Shown piece by piece: positions 1 through 8,979 of a stretch of DNA of 63,015 nt (position 1 is the stretch's first letter; each line of letters opens with the position of its first letter). The position numbers and the translations under genes were made by a program. This DNA is from RUG563 sp964549135 (GTDB lineage Bacteria > Bacillota > Clostridia > Christensenellales > Aristaeellaceae), in NCBI GenBank assembly GCA_964549135.1, contig CAZJUJ010000007.1, positions 1 to 63,015 of the forward strand. The letters are read 5' to 3'. The notes under the pieces were generated by a model, which was not told where the DNA came from, made no database searches, and was given only the letters and a program-made list of their open reading frames with translations.

Positions 1-700
<700 letters not shown>

Positions 701-749
701 TGGGGGTTCCTCCTTAAAATTGTTGTATCCTCTGCGCGCCTCATCTTCC

Positions 750-778
750 CTTGCCACCGCTTCCGCGGCACGGGCAAG
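750..778 (-). promoter_or_regulatory. Hairpin in the rpsB 5' leader
   Basis: The roughly 100-nt leader between the rpsB promoter and start codon can fold a stem CTTGCC/GGCAAG with an inner CCGC/GCGG stem capped by GGAA. Ribosomal protein operons are often autoregulated through such leaders. Here autoregulation is only inferred; the hairpin itself is seen. Confidence 0.35.
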
Positions 779-807
779 CAAATCAGCACGCATGCGTGAT
801 CCTGGAA

Positions 808-837
808 ATTATACCATGCCCGCCCCCGTCTTGGCAA
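808..837 (-). promoter_or_regulatory. Promoter of rpsB
   Basis: Minus-strand TTGCCA (832-837), an 18-nt spacer, and a perfect TATAAT (808-813). It lies about 107 nt upstream of the rpsB ATG. Confidence 0.7.
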
Positions 838-895
838 GTGCTTTTCCGCTGTTTTTTCATTTTTTTCGAAAAAAAATGGGCGGCGAGGCGTTTTT

Positions 896-1059
896 TCGGG
901 AGAACGCTTCTGCGTCGGATACACCCTCCCCAAAACCGGCGCTGAATGGCGCAGGGATTACTTTAACGCGATTGCATGGCAGATCGGCAAAAAATGAATA
1001 GCGATACCAAAAAGCAGCAGCAATGCCTTCATGCTTATTGAGGGCATTGCTGCTTTTTT
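896..1059. repeat. Palindromic repeat copy E1 (degenerate half element with central hairpin)
   Basis: A decayed copy of the E family. A broken outer hairpin (CGGGAGAACGCTTCTGCGTC) is followed by the arm motif CACCCTCCCCAAAACCGG and then a central hairpin with 12-bp perfect arms (1016-1027 and 1043-1054, AGCAGCAATGCC/GGCATTGCTGCT). T-runs flank the central hairpin on both strands, so it could end transcription of the VanY gene, whose stop is at 1114. No gene lies in the 414-bp gap between rpsB and that gene. Confidence 0.75.
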
Positions 1060-1113
1060 CTTTTTGCTCTGTTGTCTTTGGCTTTCCCGGCATCCGTCCT
1101 GCCGCTTCCCGGC

Positions 1114-2178
1114 CTATTGTCCCTTCAGATATTCCACATATTCCTCCAGGCAATAGCCCAGCTCCTTGATTTTCAGGCTATGCTCCCGGCCCACATACCG
1201 GACGTGCCATTCCTCGCCCAGAATGCCGGTGATTTCTTCCTTTTCGTCGGTATAGCGCATGATGAAGCCATACTCCCAGCAATTTTCCCGGAGCCAGAGA
1301 TACTGGGCGGTATCGGCAAAGTACTGACCGGGGACGTTCAGATCAAAGGCCAGGCCGGTATGATGCTCGCTGGTCCCGGGATCAGCCACGGTCAGGCTGG
1401 CGGCGGAAATCGCCTGGGCCCGGGAAAGATTCCTTTCCGCCATCAGCTCCTCCACCTGATGATCAAAAATCTGCTGCTGATAATCGAAGGTGCGATAGCC
1501 CTCCCTGAGCTTCCAGGGGCTGATGCCCTCCGCCTTGGCGGCCCTGATCATCTCCATCAGCGCCTCCACCGCCTCCCGGACGCCCCGCACCTGATCATCC
1601 CCGTATTCCACAAAAAGATCGCCCGCCAGATCCTGCACCCGCACCAGATCGGCCGGCACAAAGCCATCGGGCAGCGGATAGGCCGCGTTGACCAGCAGGA
1701 TTTCGGACAGGGTATCGGCGATCTGCATGGCCTTGGCCGCATCGGAATAGAGCATGGAAAGGGTCTTGCTGCCGGCGATGCCGTCGTCATCCAATTGATG
1801 CTGGCGCTGGAAGAGGGTCACCGCCTGCTTGGTGCCGTTTCCGTACTGGCCGTCAATTTCCCCGTCATAATAGCCCAGGGCCTTGAGCCGCTCCTGCATC
1901 GCACTGACCATTTCCCCCTGGGAGCCATAGGCAAGCATCCCCGGCGTCGGCGAGGGCGCGGGGGTCAGGGTGACCAGATAGGGATCGGGCGTTACGATAA
2001 CCGAGCGCACGGTGGGCGAGGGCACGGGGGTCACGGCGGCCTCCCGATCATAGGCAGACCAGGCATTCAGCGCGCGCATGCCCACAAAAAGCAGGGCGAT
2101 GAGCAATATGGCGGTCAGCAGAATAAATAAATGCGGCGTGCGCCGGGGACGGCGGGCCGGGCTTTTCTTTTGCGGCAT
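1114..2178 (-). CDS. Membrane-anchored VanY-type D-alanyl-D-alanine carboxypeptidase with peptidoglycan-binding domain
   Basis: Likely a zinc peptidase that trims the terminal D-Ala of peptidoglycan stem peptides outside the cell. The 354 residues comprise a basic N-terminus, one membrane segment (about 17-36), a Pro/Thr linker (49-80), a peptidoglycan-binding type 1 domain (about 82-145) and a VanY (M15B) domain (about 165-350). The zinc site is visible: SEHHTGLAFD gives His272 and Asp279 (SxHxxGxAxD), and EEWH gives Glu322 and His325. GGAGG sits 6 nt before the ATG. The gene has its own consensus promoter overlapping the end of the upstream gene. No van resistance genes are nearby, so a housekeeping wall role is more likely than glycopeptide resistance. 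Confidence 0.88.
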   Translation of the reverse strand: MPQKKSPARRPRRTPHLFILLTAILLIALLFVGMRALNAWSAYDREAAVTPVPSPTVRSVIVTPDPYLVTLTPAPSPTPGMLAYGSQGEMVSAMQERLKALGYYDGEIDGQYGNGTKQAVTLFQRQHQLDDDGIAGSKTLSMLYSDAAKAMQIADTLSEILLVNAAYPLPDGFVPADLVRVQDLAGDLFVEYGDDQVRGVREAVEALMEMIRAAKAEGISPWKLREGYRTFDYQQQIFDHQVEELMAERNLSRAQAISAASLTVADPGTSEHHTGLAFDLNVPGQYFADTAQYLWLRENCWEYGFIMRYTDEKEEITGILGEEWHVRYVGREHSLKIKELGYCLEEYVEYLKGQ

Positions 2179-2210
2179 AATTTCCTCCCGGAATGTAATT
2201 CAGCAGAAAA

Positions 2211-2239
2211 ATTATACTGTTTTTTGCCCGGCCTGTCAA
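2211..2239 (-). promoter_or_regulatory. Consensus promoter of the VanY-type gene
   Basis: Minus-strand TTGACA (2234-2239), 17-nt spacer, TATAAT (2211-2216), both hexamers perfect. The -35 box overlaps the last codons of the upstream BofC-like gene. Confidence 0.8.
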
Positions 2240-2805
2240 TGCGCATTCAGCCAGTTTTCCGCCTCCTCCCGGCTGTCAAAGCCCAGGCCCCTGCGCAGGG
2301 CCTCCTGGGTCTCCTGATCAAATTCCCGCAGGTTTCTTTCATATTCCTCCAGCACCGCCATCCCATCCCCGTACTCATTCCGGGTCAGCACAATATCCCC
2401 CGCCTCATTGGCCGCCAGCACCTGATGCATGGGACAGAATAAATCAATCTCCCGCTGCATTTCCATTTCTTCCCCGGAATATTCCTCGATCTGCCAAAGG
2501 GCATAATGCGCCCTTGCCCCAGAAAAATCCAGGCCGATGGCCTCCGGGGGCGCCTCAATCCGCCGGGATACGCTGTGACCGCACCGGGAAAAGCCCATGG
2601 TCTGGGTGATGGCGCAGCCCGCCCGGATTCTTTCCCCGCTCTCTGCCGCCCGGGCGGAGGGCGGAAGCGTGGCTTCCGTTTCCGTTTCCACCGGGGCCCT
2701 GGCATCCGTAATCATCATGCCAAACAATAGACACAAAAGGGCAAAGGCCATGCCCATGACCCGCCCGGGGGTGCATTTTGCCCCCTCGCCGCCTTTTTCT
2801 CTCAT
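2236..2805 (-). CDS. Membrane-anchored protein resembling the BofC C-terminal domain family
   Basis: A 189-residue protein with one N-terminal membrane segment (about 17-34) and an extracytoplasmic part. The pattern CGHSVSRRIEAPPEAIGL, then LWQIEEYS, REIDLFCPMH and a C-terminal LRRGLGFDSREEAENWL matches what I recall of clostridial proteins with a BofC C-terminal domain. In Bacillus, BofC is a forespore protein that delays SigK processing. Whether this protein has a sporulation role cannot be told from the window. GGAGG lies 8 nt before the ATG. The gene is divergent from the phosphatase gene at 2900. Family assignment is moderate and function is inferred. Confidence 0.55.
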   Translation of the reverse strand: MREKGGEGAKCTPGRVMGMAFALLCLLFGMMITDARAPVETETEATLPPSARAAESGERIRAGCAITQTMGFSRCGHSVSRRIEAPPEAIGLDFSGARAHYALWQIEEYSGEEMEMQREIDLFCPMHQVLAANEAGDIVLTRNEYGDGMAVLEEYERNLREFDQETQEALRRGLGFDSREEAENWLNAH

Positions 2806-2840
2806 TTTTCCCGCCTCCCTTCTTTTCCATTATGTCCGCC

Positions 2841-2869
2841 TTGCGCAGATTCCATTCTTATGCTACAAT
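2841..2869 (+). promoter_or_regulatory. Promoter of the phosphatase-ribulokinase pair
   Basis: TTGCGC (2841-2846), 17-nt spacer, extended -10 TGcTACAAT (TACAAT at 2864-2869), about 30 nt before the start codon at 2900. Confidence 0.6.
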
Positions 2870-2899
2870 TCAGGGGATAGAAAAAATGGAGGATACCCT

Positions 2900-3553
2900 A
2901 TGATAAAGGCCGTCATTTTTGATCTGGATGGCACGCTGGTCAATTCCCTGCCCGATATTGCCGCCGCCATGAACCGCACCCTGGAAAAATATTCGCTGCC
3001 CGCCCATCCCGTGGATTGCTATCGCTATATGGTGGGCAATGGCGCTGCCATGCTGGCGGAGCGCGCCGTGGGCGAAAGGAAGGAATATCAGCCCCAGGTG
3101 CTTGAAAGTTATCGGGAGGATTATGCAGAAAACTGCCGCGTCCATTCCCATGCCTATGCCGGCATTCCCGAAATGCTCTCCGCCCTCCGCGCCCGGGGCC
3201 TTTCCCTGTGCATCCTTTCCAATAAGGATCAGTGGGATGTGGAAAGCGTGGCGGCGTATTATTTCCCCGGCTTTCCCTTTGCCTGCGTGCGGGGCAAAAC
3301 GGCGGATATGCCGCTGAAGCCCCGCCCGGAGGGGGCGCTGCATATCGCGGGGCAATTGGGCATAACGCCGGATGAATGCCTCTATGTGGGCGATACCGCC
3401 GTGGATATGGAATGCGGCCGGGCCGCCGGGATGGAAACCGTGGGCGTTTCCTGGGGCTTCAGGCCCCTTGAGGAGCTTGAGGAGGCGCGGGCCTGCCATA
3501 TCATTGATCGCCCGGAGGAGCTGCTTTCCCTCGTTGATTCCATGCAGAAGTAA
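2900..3553 (+). CDS. HAD-family hydrolase, phosphoglycolate phosphatase-like
   Basis: A 217-residue cytoplasmic phosphatase. Motif I is DLDGT near residue 8-12 (nucleophile and acid/base aspartates), motif II is the Ser in CILSNK, motif III is the Lys in PLKPRP, and motif IV is GDTAVDM. The helical cap between motifs I and II matches the Gph/PGMB class. The start is the ATG behind GGAGG (2889-2893); an in-frame extension further upstream runs through the promoter and is not used. It lies 12 bp before the ribulokinase gene and is probably co-transcribed. It may dephosphorylate a sugar phosphate or 2-phosphoglycolate; the substrate cannot be read from sequence. Confidence 0.85.
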   Translation: MIKAVIFDLDGTLVNSLPDIAAAMNRTLEKYSLPAHPVDCYRYMVGNGAAMLAERAVGERKEYQPQVLESYREDYAENCRVHSHAYAGIPEMLSALRARGLSLCILSNKDQWDVESVAAYYFPGFPFACVRGKTADMPLKPRPEGALHIAGQLGITPDECLYVGDTAVDMECGRAAGMETVGVSWGFRPLEELEEARACHIIDRPEELLSLVDSMQK

Positions 3554-3565
3554 GGAGTGCTTGCC

Positions 3566-5230
3566 GTGGAAAAATATGCAATCGGTCTGGATTTTGGCAC
3601 CCTGTCGGGCCGCGCCGTGCTGGTCAGGGTCAGTGATGGGGCGCAGCTTTCCATGGCCAGCATGGATTATCCCCATGCGGTGATGGATAATCAATTGCCC
3701 TGCGGAAAGCGGCTGCCCGTGGATTTTGCCCTCCAGCATCCCGGGGATTATCTGAAGGTGCTGGAATGCATCGTGCCAAGGGCGGTGGAGCAAAGCGGGG
3801 TCGATCCCCGGGATATTATCGGCCTGGGGGTGGATTTTACCGGCTCCACCACCCTGCCCGTGCTTTCCGATGGCACGCCCCTGTGCTTTCTCCCCGAATA
3901 TGAGGAAAATCCTTACGCGTATGTATTGCTCTGGAAGCATCACGCCGCCCAGAAATACGCCGAAAAAATGACCCGCGCCGCCCGGGAGCAGGGGCTTGAC
4001 TGGCTTTCCTGCTATGGCGGCATGGCCTCCTCCGAATGGGCGCTGCCCAAGCTGTGGCAGGTCATGGAGGAAGCGCCGGAAATCTATGATAGAATGGCCC
4101 ACTGGATGGAGGCCGGGGATTGGCTGATCTGGCAGATGACGGGCCGCGCCGCCCGCAGCGCCTGCTTTGCGGGCTATAAGGCCTTCCATCAGAAGCGGAC
4201 GGGCGATCCCTCCCCCGATTTCCTTGCCTCGCTCCATCCAAAGTTGCGAAATGCCCTGCAGAAAAAGCTCTCCTCGCCCCTTGCGCCCCTGGGCCCCGCG
4301 GCGGGGTATCTCACCGCCGAAATGGCCGAAAGGCTTCATCTTCGCCCCGGCATCCCGGTATCCGCCGCCGTGCTGGATGCCCATGTCTGCATGCCGGCGG
4401 TGGGGATTGATCAGCCCGGGGAAATGCTGCTGATTCTGGGCACCTCCGCCGTCCATCTGGTGATGGGCCGGGAAATGCATCAGGTGCCCGGCATGTGCGG
4501 CGTGGTGGAGGATGGCATTCTGCCGGGGCTTTTGTGCTATGAAGCGGGGCAGAGCTGCATGGGCGATCATTTTGCCTGGCTGGTGAAAAATTGCTGCCCG
4601 GCGGACTATTTTGAAGTGGCCCGGGAAAGGGGCCTTTCCATTCAGGAATACCTGACGGAACTGGCTTCCCGCCTCTCCCCCGGCGAAAGCGGCCTGATGG
4701 CCCTGGACTGGTGGAACGGCAACCGCAGCGTGCTGGTGGATTATGATCTGGAGGGCATGCTGCTGGGCATGACGCTGCAGACCACCTGCCAGGAAATCTA
4801 CCGCGCCCTGATGGAGGCCACCGCCTATGGCACCCGGATCATCATCGAAAATTTCCGGGAAAACGGCGTGCCGGTAAACAGCATCTGCGCTTCCGGCGGC
4901 ATCAGCCGGAAAAATCCCCTGCTGATGCAGATCTATGCCGATGTGCTGAATCTGCCCATTCAGCTTGCCGGCAGCGCCCAGGGCCCGGCGCTGGGGGCGG
5001 CGGCCTTTGGCGCGGTGGCGGCGGGAAGCGCGGCGGGCGGCTATGACAGCCTGGCCCAGGCGGCCCGGCATATGGGCGGGGTGGATGAAAAGATTTACAC
5101 CCCTATCCCGAAAAACGTCGCCGTCTATGATCAGCTTTTCCGGGAATATAAAACGCTCCATGATTATTTCGGCCGGGGCGGAAACGATGTCATGAAGCGG
5201 CTCAAGGCGATAAAAAAGCAGGCGCGCTGA
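3566..5230 (+). CDS. araB: L-ribulokinase (FGGY carbohydrate kinase)
   Basis: Likely phosphorylates L-ribulose to L-ribulose 5-phosphate with ATP. The 554 residues match the length of AraB. The N-terminus has the FGGY phosphate-1 motif (IGLDFGTLSGRAVLV), followed by GLGVDFTGSTTLP, AVLDAHVCMPAVG and GTSAVHLVM; the C-terminal FGGY signature region is SICASGGISRKNPLLMQIYAD. The GTG at 3566 is preferred because AAGGAG lies 8 nt upstream; a GTG at 3557 overlaps that site. araA and araD are not in the window, so the kinase is an orphan here and its true sugar could differ. Confidence 0.82.
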   Translation: MEKYAIGLDFGTLSGRAVLVRVSDGAQLSMASMDYPHAVMDNQLPCGKRLPVDFALQHPGDYLKVLECIVPRAVEQSGVDPRDIIGLGVDFTGSTTLPVLSDGTPLCFLPEYEENPYAYVLLWKHHAAQKYAEKMTRAAREQGLDWLSCYGGMASSEWALPKLWQVMEEAPEIYDRMAHWMEAGDWLIWQMTGRAARSACFAGYKAFHQKRTGDPSPDFLASLHPKLRNALQKKLSSPLAPLGPAAGYLTAEMAERLHLRPGIPVSAAVLDAHVCMPAVGIDQPGEMLLILGTSAVHLVMGREMHQVPGMCGVVEDGILPGLLCYEAGQSCMGDHFAWLVKNCCPADYFEVARERGLSIQEYLTELASRLSPGESGLMALDWWNGNRSVLVDYDLEGMLLGMTLQTTCQEIYRALMEATAYGTRIIIENFRENGVPVNSICASGGISRKNPLLMQIYADVLNLPIQLAGSAQGPALGAAAFGAVAAGSAAGGYDSLAQAARHMGGVDEKIYTPIPKNVAVYDQLFREYKTLHDYFGRGGNDVMKRLKAIKKQAR

Positions 5231-5266
5231 TCCCTTCCCTTCCGAAAAAAGCGGCCTCAGTCAGGG

Positions 5267-5298
5267 GCCCCTCCTCGTCCTGCGGGGCGCGGAGGGGC
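5267..5298 (+). terminator. Possible terminator after ribulokinase gene
   Basis: Inverted repeat GCCCCTCC (5267-5274) and GGAGGGGC (5291-5298) followed by a weak T tract (TTGCCTTTT). The tract overlaps the -35 box of the next promoter. Confidence 0.35.
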
Positions 5299-5300
5299 TC

Positions 5301-5329
5301 TTGCCTTTTATGCAAAAATTTCGTATAAT
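5301..5329 (+). promoter_or_regulatory. Promoter of the MATE-tex operon
   Basis: TTGCCT (5301-5306), 17-nt spacer, perfect TATAAT (5324-5329), about 35 nt before the MATE start codon. Confidence 0.75.
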
Positions 5330-5363
5330 GATCTTTGTTCGCTTTTTGAAAGGAGAGGCATGC

Positions 5364-6713
5364 ATGCGCGCAAAAGATATGACGGTGGGAAAGCCCCTTT
5401 CGCTGATGATCGCCTTTGCCCTGCCCATGATGGCGGGCAATATCTGCCAGCAGCTCTATACGCTGGTGGACGCCGCCTTTGTGGGCCGGGGCGCAGGCAC
5501 CCAGGCCCTGGCCGCCGTGGGCGCGGCGGATTGGTTCAATTGGGTAATCATGGGCGTGATCTGGGGCTATACCCAGGGCTTTTCCGTGCTGATTTCCCAG
5601 CTTTTCGGCGCGGGCGAAGTGCAGAAAATGCGCCGGGCGGTGGGCCTTTCCATTTCCCTGACCGCCGGGATTTCGCTGCTGCTGGTGCTACTCAGCCAGC
5701 TGCTGGTCACCCCCGTTCTGCGCCTTTTGCAGACGCCTGATGATATTTTCCCCCAGGCCGAATTGTATCTGCGCATTCTTTTTTCCGCCCTGCCGATTCT
5801 GGGGGCGTATAATGTGCAGGCCGGCATCCTGAGGGCCGTGGGCGATGCCCGCTCGCCGCTGATTGCCATGATCATCGCCTCCTGCGTCAATATCGGGCTG
5901 GATGCGCTGTTCGTTATGGTTTTCCGCTGGGGCATTGCCGGGGCTGCCGCAGCCACCGTCATCGCCCAGGGTGCCTCCGCCGTCTACTGCCTGATCGTCA
6001 TCCGCCGCATGCCCCAGCTTCGCTTTGAGAAAAGCGATCTGAGCTGGCATGGCCCCATCGGCCGCCGTCTGCTGGCCCTTGGCACGCCCCTGGCTGCCCA
6101 GAATACCGTCATCGGCATCGGCGGCATGGTGCTGCAGCGGCTGGTCAATCCCTATCAGAGCGCCTTCATCGCCGGGTATACCGCCACCAATAAGCTCTAC
6201 GGCCTGATCGAAATGGCCGCCGTTTCCTTTGGCGGGGCACTGGGGGCCTTTACCGGGCAGAATTTCGGCGCGCAGAAAATGCATCGGGTCAAGGAGGGCG
6301 TGCGCCTGGGCGCGGTGCTGGCGCTGGGAACCTCCCTGGTGGTTTCCGGGGCGCTGCTGCTTGCGGGGCGCTCGCTCCTTTCCCTGTTTGTTGATCCTGC
6401 CGAGCCGCAGCTAAAGTATGTGCTGGATGTGGGCCAGCGCTATCTCAATATCATGCTCTATGCCCTGCCCGCCCTGTATCTGCTCTATGTCTATCGCTCC
6501 GCCCTGCAGGGCATGGGCGATACGCTGATGCCCATGGTATCGGGGCTGGTGGAATTTGCCATGCGGGTGGGCTGCGCCCTGCTGCTGCCGCCGCTGATTG
6601 GGGCAGACGGCATTTTTCTCGCCGAAATCTCCGCCTGGGTGGGCGCGGCCATTCTGCTTGCCATCGCCTATTACCGCAGGCTTTCCGGCATCCATGACAG
6701 GAGGAATGCATAA
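5364..6713 (+). CDS. MATE-family multidrug/metabolite efflux transporter
   Basis: A 449-residue inner-membrane protein with about 12 hydrophobic segments. It begins with the MATE pattern PLSLMIAFALPMMAGNICQQLYTLVDAAFVGR; the second half repeats the fold starting at GRRLLALGTPLAAQNTVIGIGGMVLQRLVN. The family exports drugs or metabolites in exchange for Na+ or H+. ATG 5364 is chosen because AAAGGAG lies 8 nt upstream; the longer frame would begin inside the promoter. Its stop codon abuts the tex ATG, so the two are an operon. Substrate unknown. Confidence 0.9.
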   Translation: MRAKDMTVGKPLSLMIAFALPMMAGNICQQLYTLVDAAFVGRGAGTQALAAVGAADWFNWVIMGVIWGYTQGFSVLISQLFGAGEVQKMRRAVGLSISLTAGISLLLVLLSQLLVTPVLRLLQTPDDIFPQAELYLRILFSALPILGAYNVQAGILRAVGDARSPLIAMIIASCVNIGLDALFVMVFRWGIAGAAAATVIAQGASAVYCLIVIRRMPQLRFEKSDLSWHGPIGRRLLALGTPLAAQNTVIGIGGMVLQRLVNPYQSAFIAGYTATNKLYGLIEMAAVSFGGALGAFTGQNFGAQKMHRVKEGVRLGAVLALGTSLVVSGALLLAGRSLLSLFVDPAEPQLKYVLDVGQRYLNIMLYALPALYLLYVYRSALQGMGDTLMPMVSGLVEFAMRVGCALLLPPLIGADGIFLAEISAWVGAAILLAIAYYRRLSGIHDRRNA

Positions 6714-8864
6714 ATGGATTTTGTTTCGATTCTTGCCCGAGAGTTTTCCCTTCGTCCCCAGCAGGTGCAGGCGGTGATGGAGCTTCTGGACGCGGGCAAT
6801 ACCATCCCCTTTATCGCCCGCTACCGCAAGGAAATGACCGGCTCGCTGGATGATCAGCTGCTGCGGGAGCTATCCGAGCGGCTGGAATATCTGCGCAGCC
6901 TGGAAAAGCGCAGAAATGAAATTGAAAAGGCGCTGGCGGAGCAGGGCGTGCTGACCGAGGAAATGCAGCAGAAGCTTTCCGCCGCCCTGACCCTTTCCGA
7001 GCTTGAGGATCTGTATCGTCCCTTCCGGCCCAAGCGCCGCACCCGGGCTGCCATCGCCCGGGAAAAGGGGCTGGAGCCGCTGGCCATGTGGCTGCTGCTG
7101 CAGAATAGCCGGATCGAGCCCGAAGCCGAGGTGGCAAAGTATGTAAGCCCGGAAAAGGATATCCCCGATGCCGCTGCCGCCCTTGCCGGGGCACGGGATA
7201 TTATCGCCGAAGCCATCAGCGATGATGCGGCGCTGCGGAAGGAGCTGCGCGCCCTGATGCTCCGGGAGGGCGTCATTGAAAGCCGCGCCGCCAAGGAAGA
7301 GGACAGCGTATACCAGATGTATTACGCCTATCAGGAGCCCGTGCCCCGCATGGCTGCCCATCGCATTCTGGCCATCAACCGGGGCGAACGGGAGGAATAC
7401 CTGCGCGTATCGCTCCGCGTTCCGGAGGAAAAGGCCCTGCATTTGATCGGCCTTGCCTTCGTGCGCCCGGGCTCCCCTGCCTCCCGGCAGGTGCAGGATG
7501 CCTGTCAGGATGCCTGGGAGCGGCTGCTTTTCCCCTCCCTGGAGCGGGAAATCCGCAATGAACTCACCGACCGGGCCAATACCGCCGCCATCCGCGTCTT
7601 TTCCCAGAATCTGCATCAGCTGCTGATGCAGCCGCCCATCAAGGGCAAGGTCACCCTGGGGGTGGATCCCGGCTTCCGCACGGGCTGCAAGCTGGCGGTT
7701 GTTGATGAAAACGGCAAGGTGCTGGAAACCGGGGTGGGGCATTTTACCCTGCCCGGTCAGGAATACCAGAAGGCCCAGTCCGCCCGGCTCATCAAGCGCA
7801 TGGTCGCCGAGCATCACGTCACCGCCATCGCCATCGGCAATGGCACCGCCTCCCGGGAAAGCGAGCAATTCATCGCCTCGCTCCTGCCCGATATGCCGGG
7901 GGTGGCCTATATGATCGTCAGCGAGGCCGGCGCCTCCGTCTATTCCGCCAGCAAGCTGGCCGCCCAGGAATTCCCGGAATATGATGTTTCCCTGCGCTCC
8001 GCCGTTTCCATCGCACGGCGCATGCAGGATCCCCTGGCTGAATTGGTGAAGATCGATCCCAAGGCCATCGGCGTGGGCCAGTATCAGCATGATTTAAAGC
8101 AGAATGAGCTTTCCGCCGCTCTGGATGGGGTGGTGGAGCAATGCGTGAATCTGGTGGGCGTGGAGGTTTCCACCGCCTCCGCCGAATTGCTTTCCCATGT
8201 GGCGGGCATCGGCCCGGCGCTGGCAAAAAATATCGTGGCCTATCGGGAGGAAAACGGCATTCCCTCCCGGGCGGCGCTGAAAAAGGTGCCCAAGCTGGGG
8301 CCCAGGGCCTTTGAGCAATGCGCGGGCTTCCTGCGGGTGATGGACAGCAAAAATCCCCTGGATGCCACCGCCGTGCATCCCGAAAGCTATGATGCCGCCC
8401 GGGCGCTGCTTTCCCTGCTTTCCTATGATCTGGCAGAAATGAAAAAGGGCGGCGCAGCCGATATTGCCGCCCGGGCAGAGGCATACGGCCTGGAGCGCCT
8501 GGCCGGGGAATTGCAGCTGGGCCTGCCCACCCTTCAGGATATCCTTTCCGAGCTGCAGAAGCCGGGCCGCGATCCCCGGGAGGATCTGCCCGCTCCCGTG
8601 CTGCGCACCGATGTAATGGATATGAAGGATCTTGCGCCCGGCATGGAATTGACCGGCACCGTCCGCAATGTCATCGATTTCGGCGCTTTCGTGGATATCG
8701 GCGTGCATCAGGATGGTCTGGTGCATATCTCCCGAATGGCCGATCGCTTTATCCGCCACCCCTCCGAGGTCGTCAAGGTGGGCGATGTGGTCAAGGTCTG
8801 GGTGGTCGATGTGGATATAAAGAAAAAACGTATCGCTCTTTCCATGGTCAAGGGCCGCACCTGA
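6714..8864 (+). CDS. tex: Tex-family RNA-binding transcription accessory protein with S1 domain
   Basis: A 716-residue cytoplasmic nucleic-acid-binding protein of typical Tex length. The N-terminal HTH-like part contains TIPFIARYRKEMTGSLD; the YqgF/RNase H-like domain starts at TLGVDPGFRTGCKLAVVD (about 320); helix-hairpin-helix motifs follow (LLSHVAGIGPALAKNIVAYR, KVPKLGPRAFEQCAGFLR); a C-terminal S1 domain spans about 640-712 (TGTVRNVIDFGAFVDIGV). Tex proteins are thought to affect transcription and RNA metabolism. The ATG follows the MATE stop directly, with AGGAGG 8 nt upstream. The gene ends 32 bp before a 69-bp palindrome (E2). Confidence 0.95.
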   Translation: MDFVSILAREFSLRPQQVQAVMELLDAGNTIPFIARYRKEMTGSLDDQLLRELSERLEYLRSLEKRRNEIEKALAEQGVLTEEMQQKLSAALTLSELEDLYRPFRPKRRTRAAIAREKGLEPLAMWLLLQNSRIEPEAEVAKYVSPEKDIPDAAAALAGARDIIAEAISDDAALRKELRALMLREGVIESRAAKEEDSVYQMYYAYQEPVPRMAAHRILAINRGEREEYLRVSLRVPEEKALHLIGLAFVRPGSPASRQVQDACQDAWERLLFPSLEREIRNELTDRANTAAIRVFSQNLHQLLMQPPIKGKVTLGVDPGFRTGCKLAVVDENGKVLETGVGHFTLPGQEYQKAQSARLIKRMVAEHHVTAIAIGNGTASRESEQFIASLLPDMPGVAYMIVSEAGASVYSASKLAAQEFPEYDVSLRSAVSIARRMQDPLAELVKIDPKAIGVGQYQHDLKQNELSAALDGVVEQCVNLVGVEVSTASAELLSHVAGIGPALAKNIVAYREENGIPSRAALKKVPKLGPRAFEQCAGFLRVMDSKNPLDATAVHPESYDAARALLSLLSYDLAEMKKGGAADIAARAEAYGLERLAGELQLGLPTLQDILSELQKPGRDPREDLPAPVLRTDVMDMKDLAPGMELTGTVRNVIDFGAFVDIGVHQDGLVHISRMADRFIRHPSEVVKVGDVVKVWVVDVDIKKKRIALSMVKGRT

Positions 8865-8896
8865 AACGGGGTGGCACACAGGGAACGGAGAACGGG

Positions 8897-8965
8897 GAAC
8901 GGGAGAATCATTGCGGGAGGATGCTTTTGCGTCAAAAGCATCCTCCCGCAATGATTCTCCCGTTC
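8897..8965. repeat. Palindromic repeat copy E2: perfect 69-bp palindrome between convergent genes
   Basis: Two perfectly complementary 33-nt arms (8897-8929 and 8933-8965) around the 3-nt loop CGT. The core is the E-family outer hairpin (GCGGGAGGATGCTTTTG); here the outer 16 bp (GAACGGGAGAATCATT and its complement) are also paired. It sits between the stops of tex (plus, 32 bp away) and metQ (minus, 14 bp away), so it probably works as a two-way terminator or RNA 3'-end stabiliser. Purine-rich GGGAACGG-like repeats precede it on the tex side. Confidence 0.93.
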
Positions 8966-8979
8966 TTTCCTCGTTTTGC

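Noticed and set aside
1114..2178. Vancomycin resistance gene cluster
   Set aside because: Only a VanY-type domain is present; there is no vanHAX or vanRS, and the fused peptidoglycan-binding domain suggests ordinary wall metabolism.
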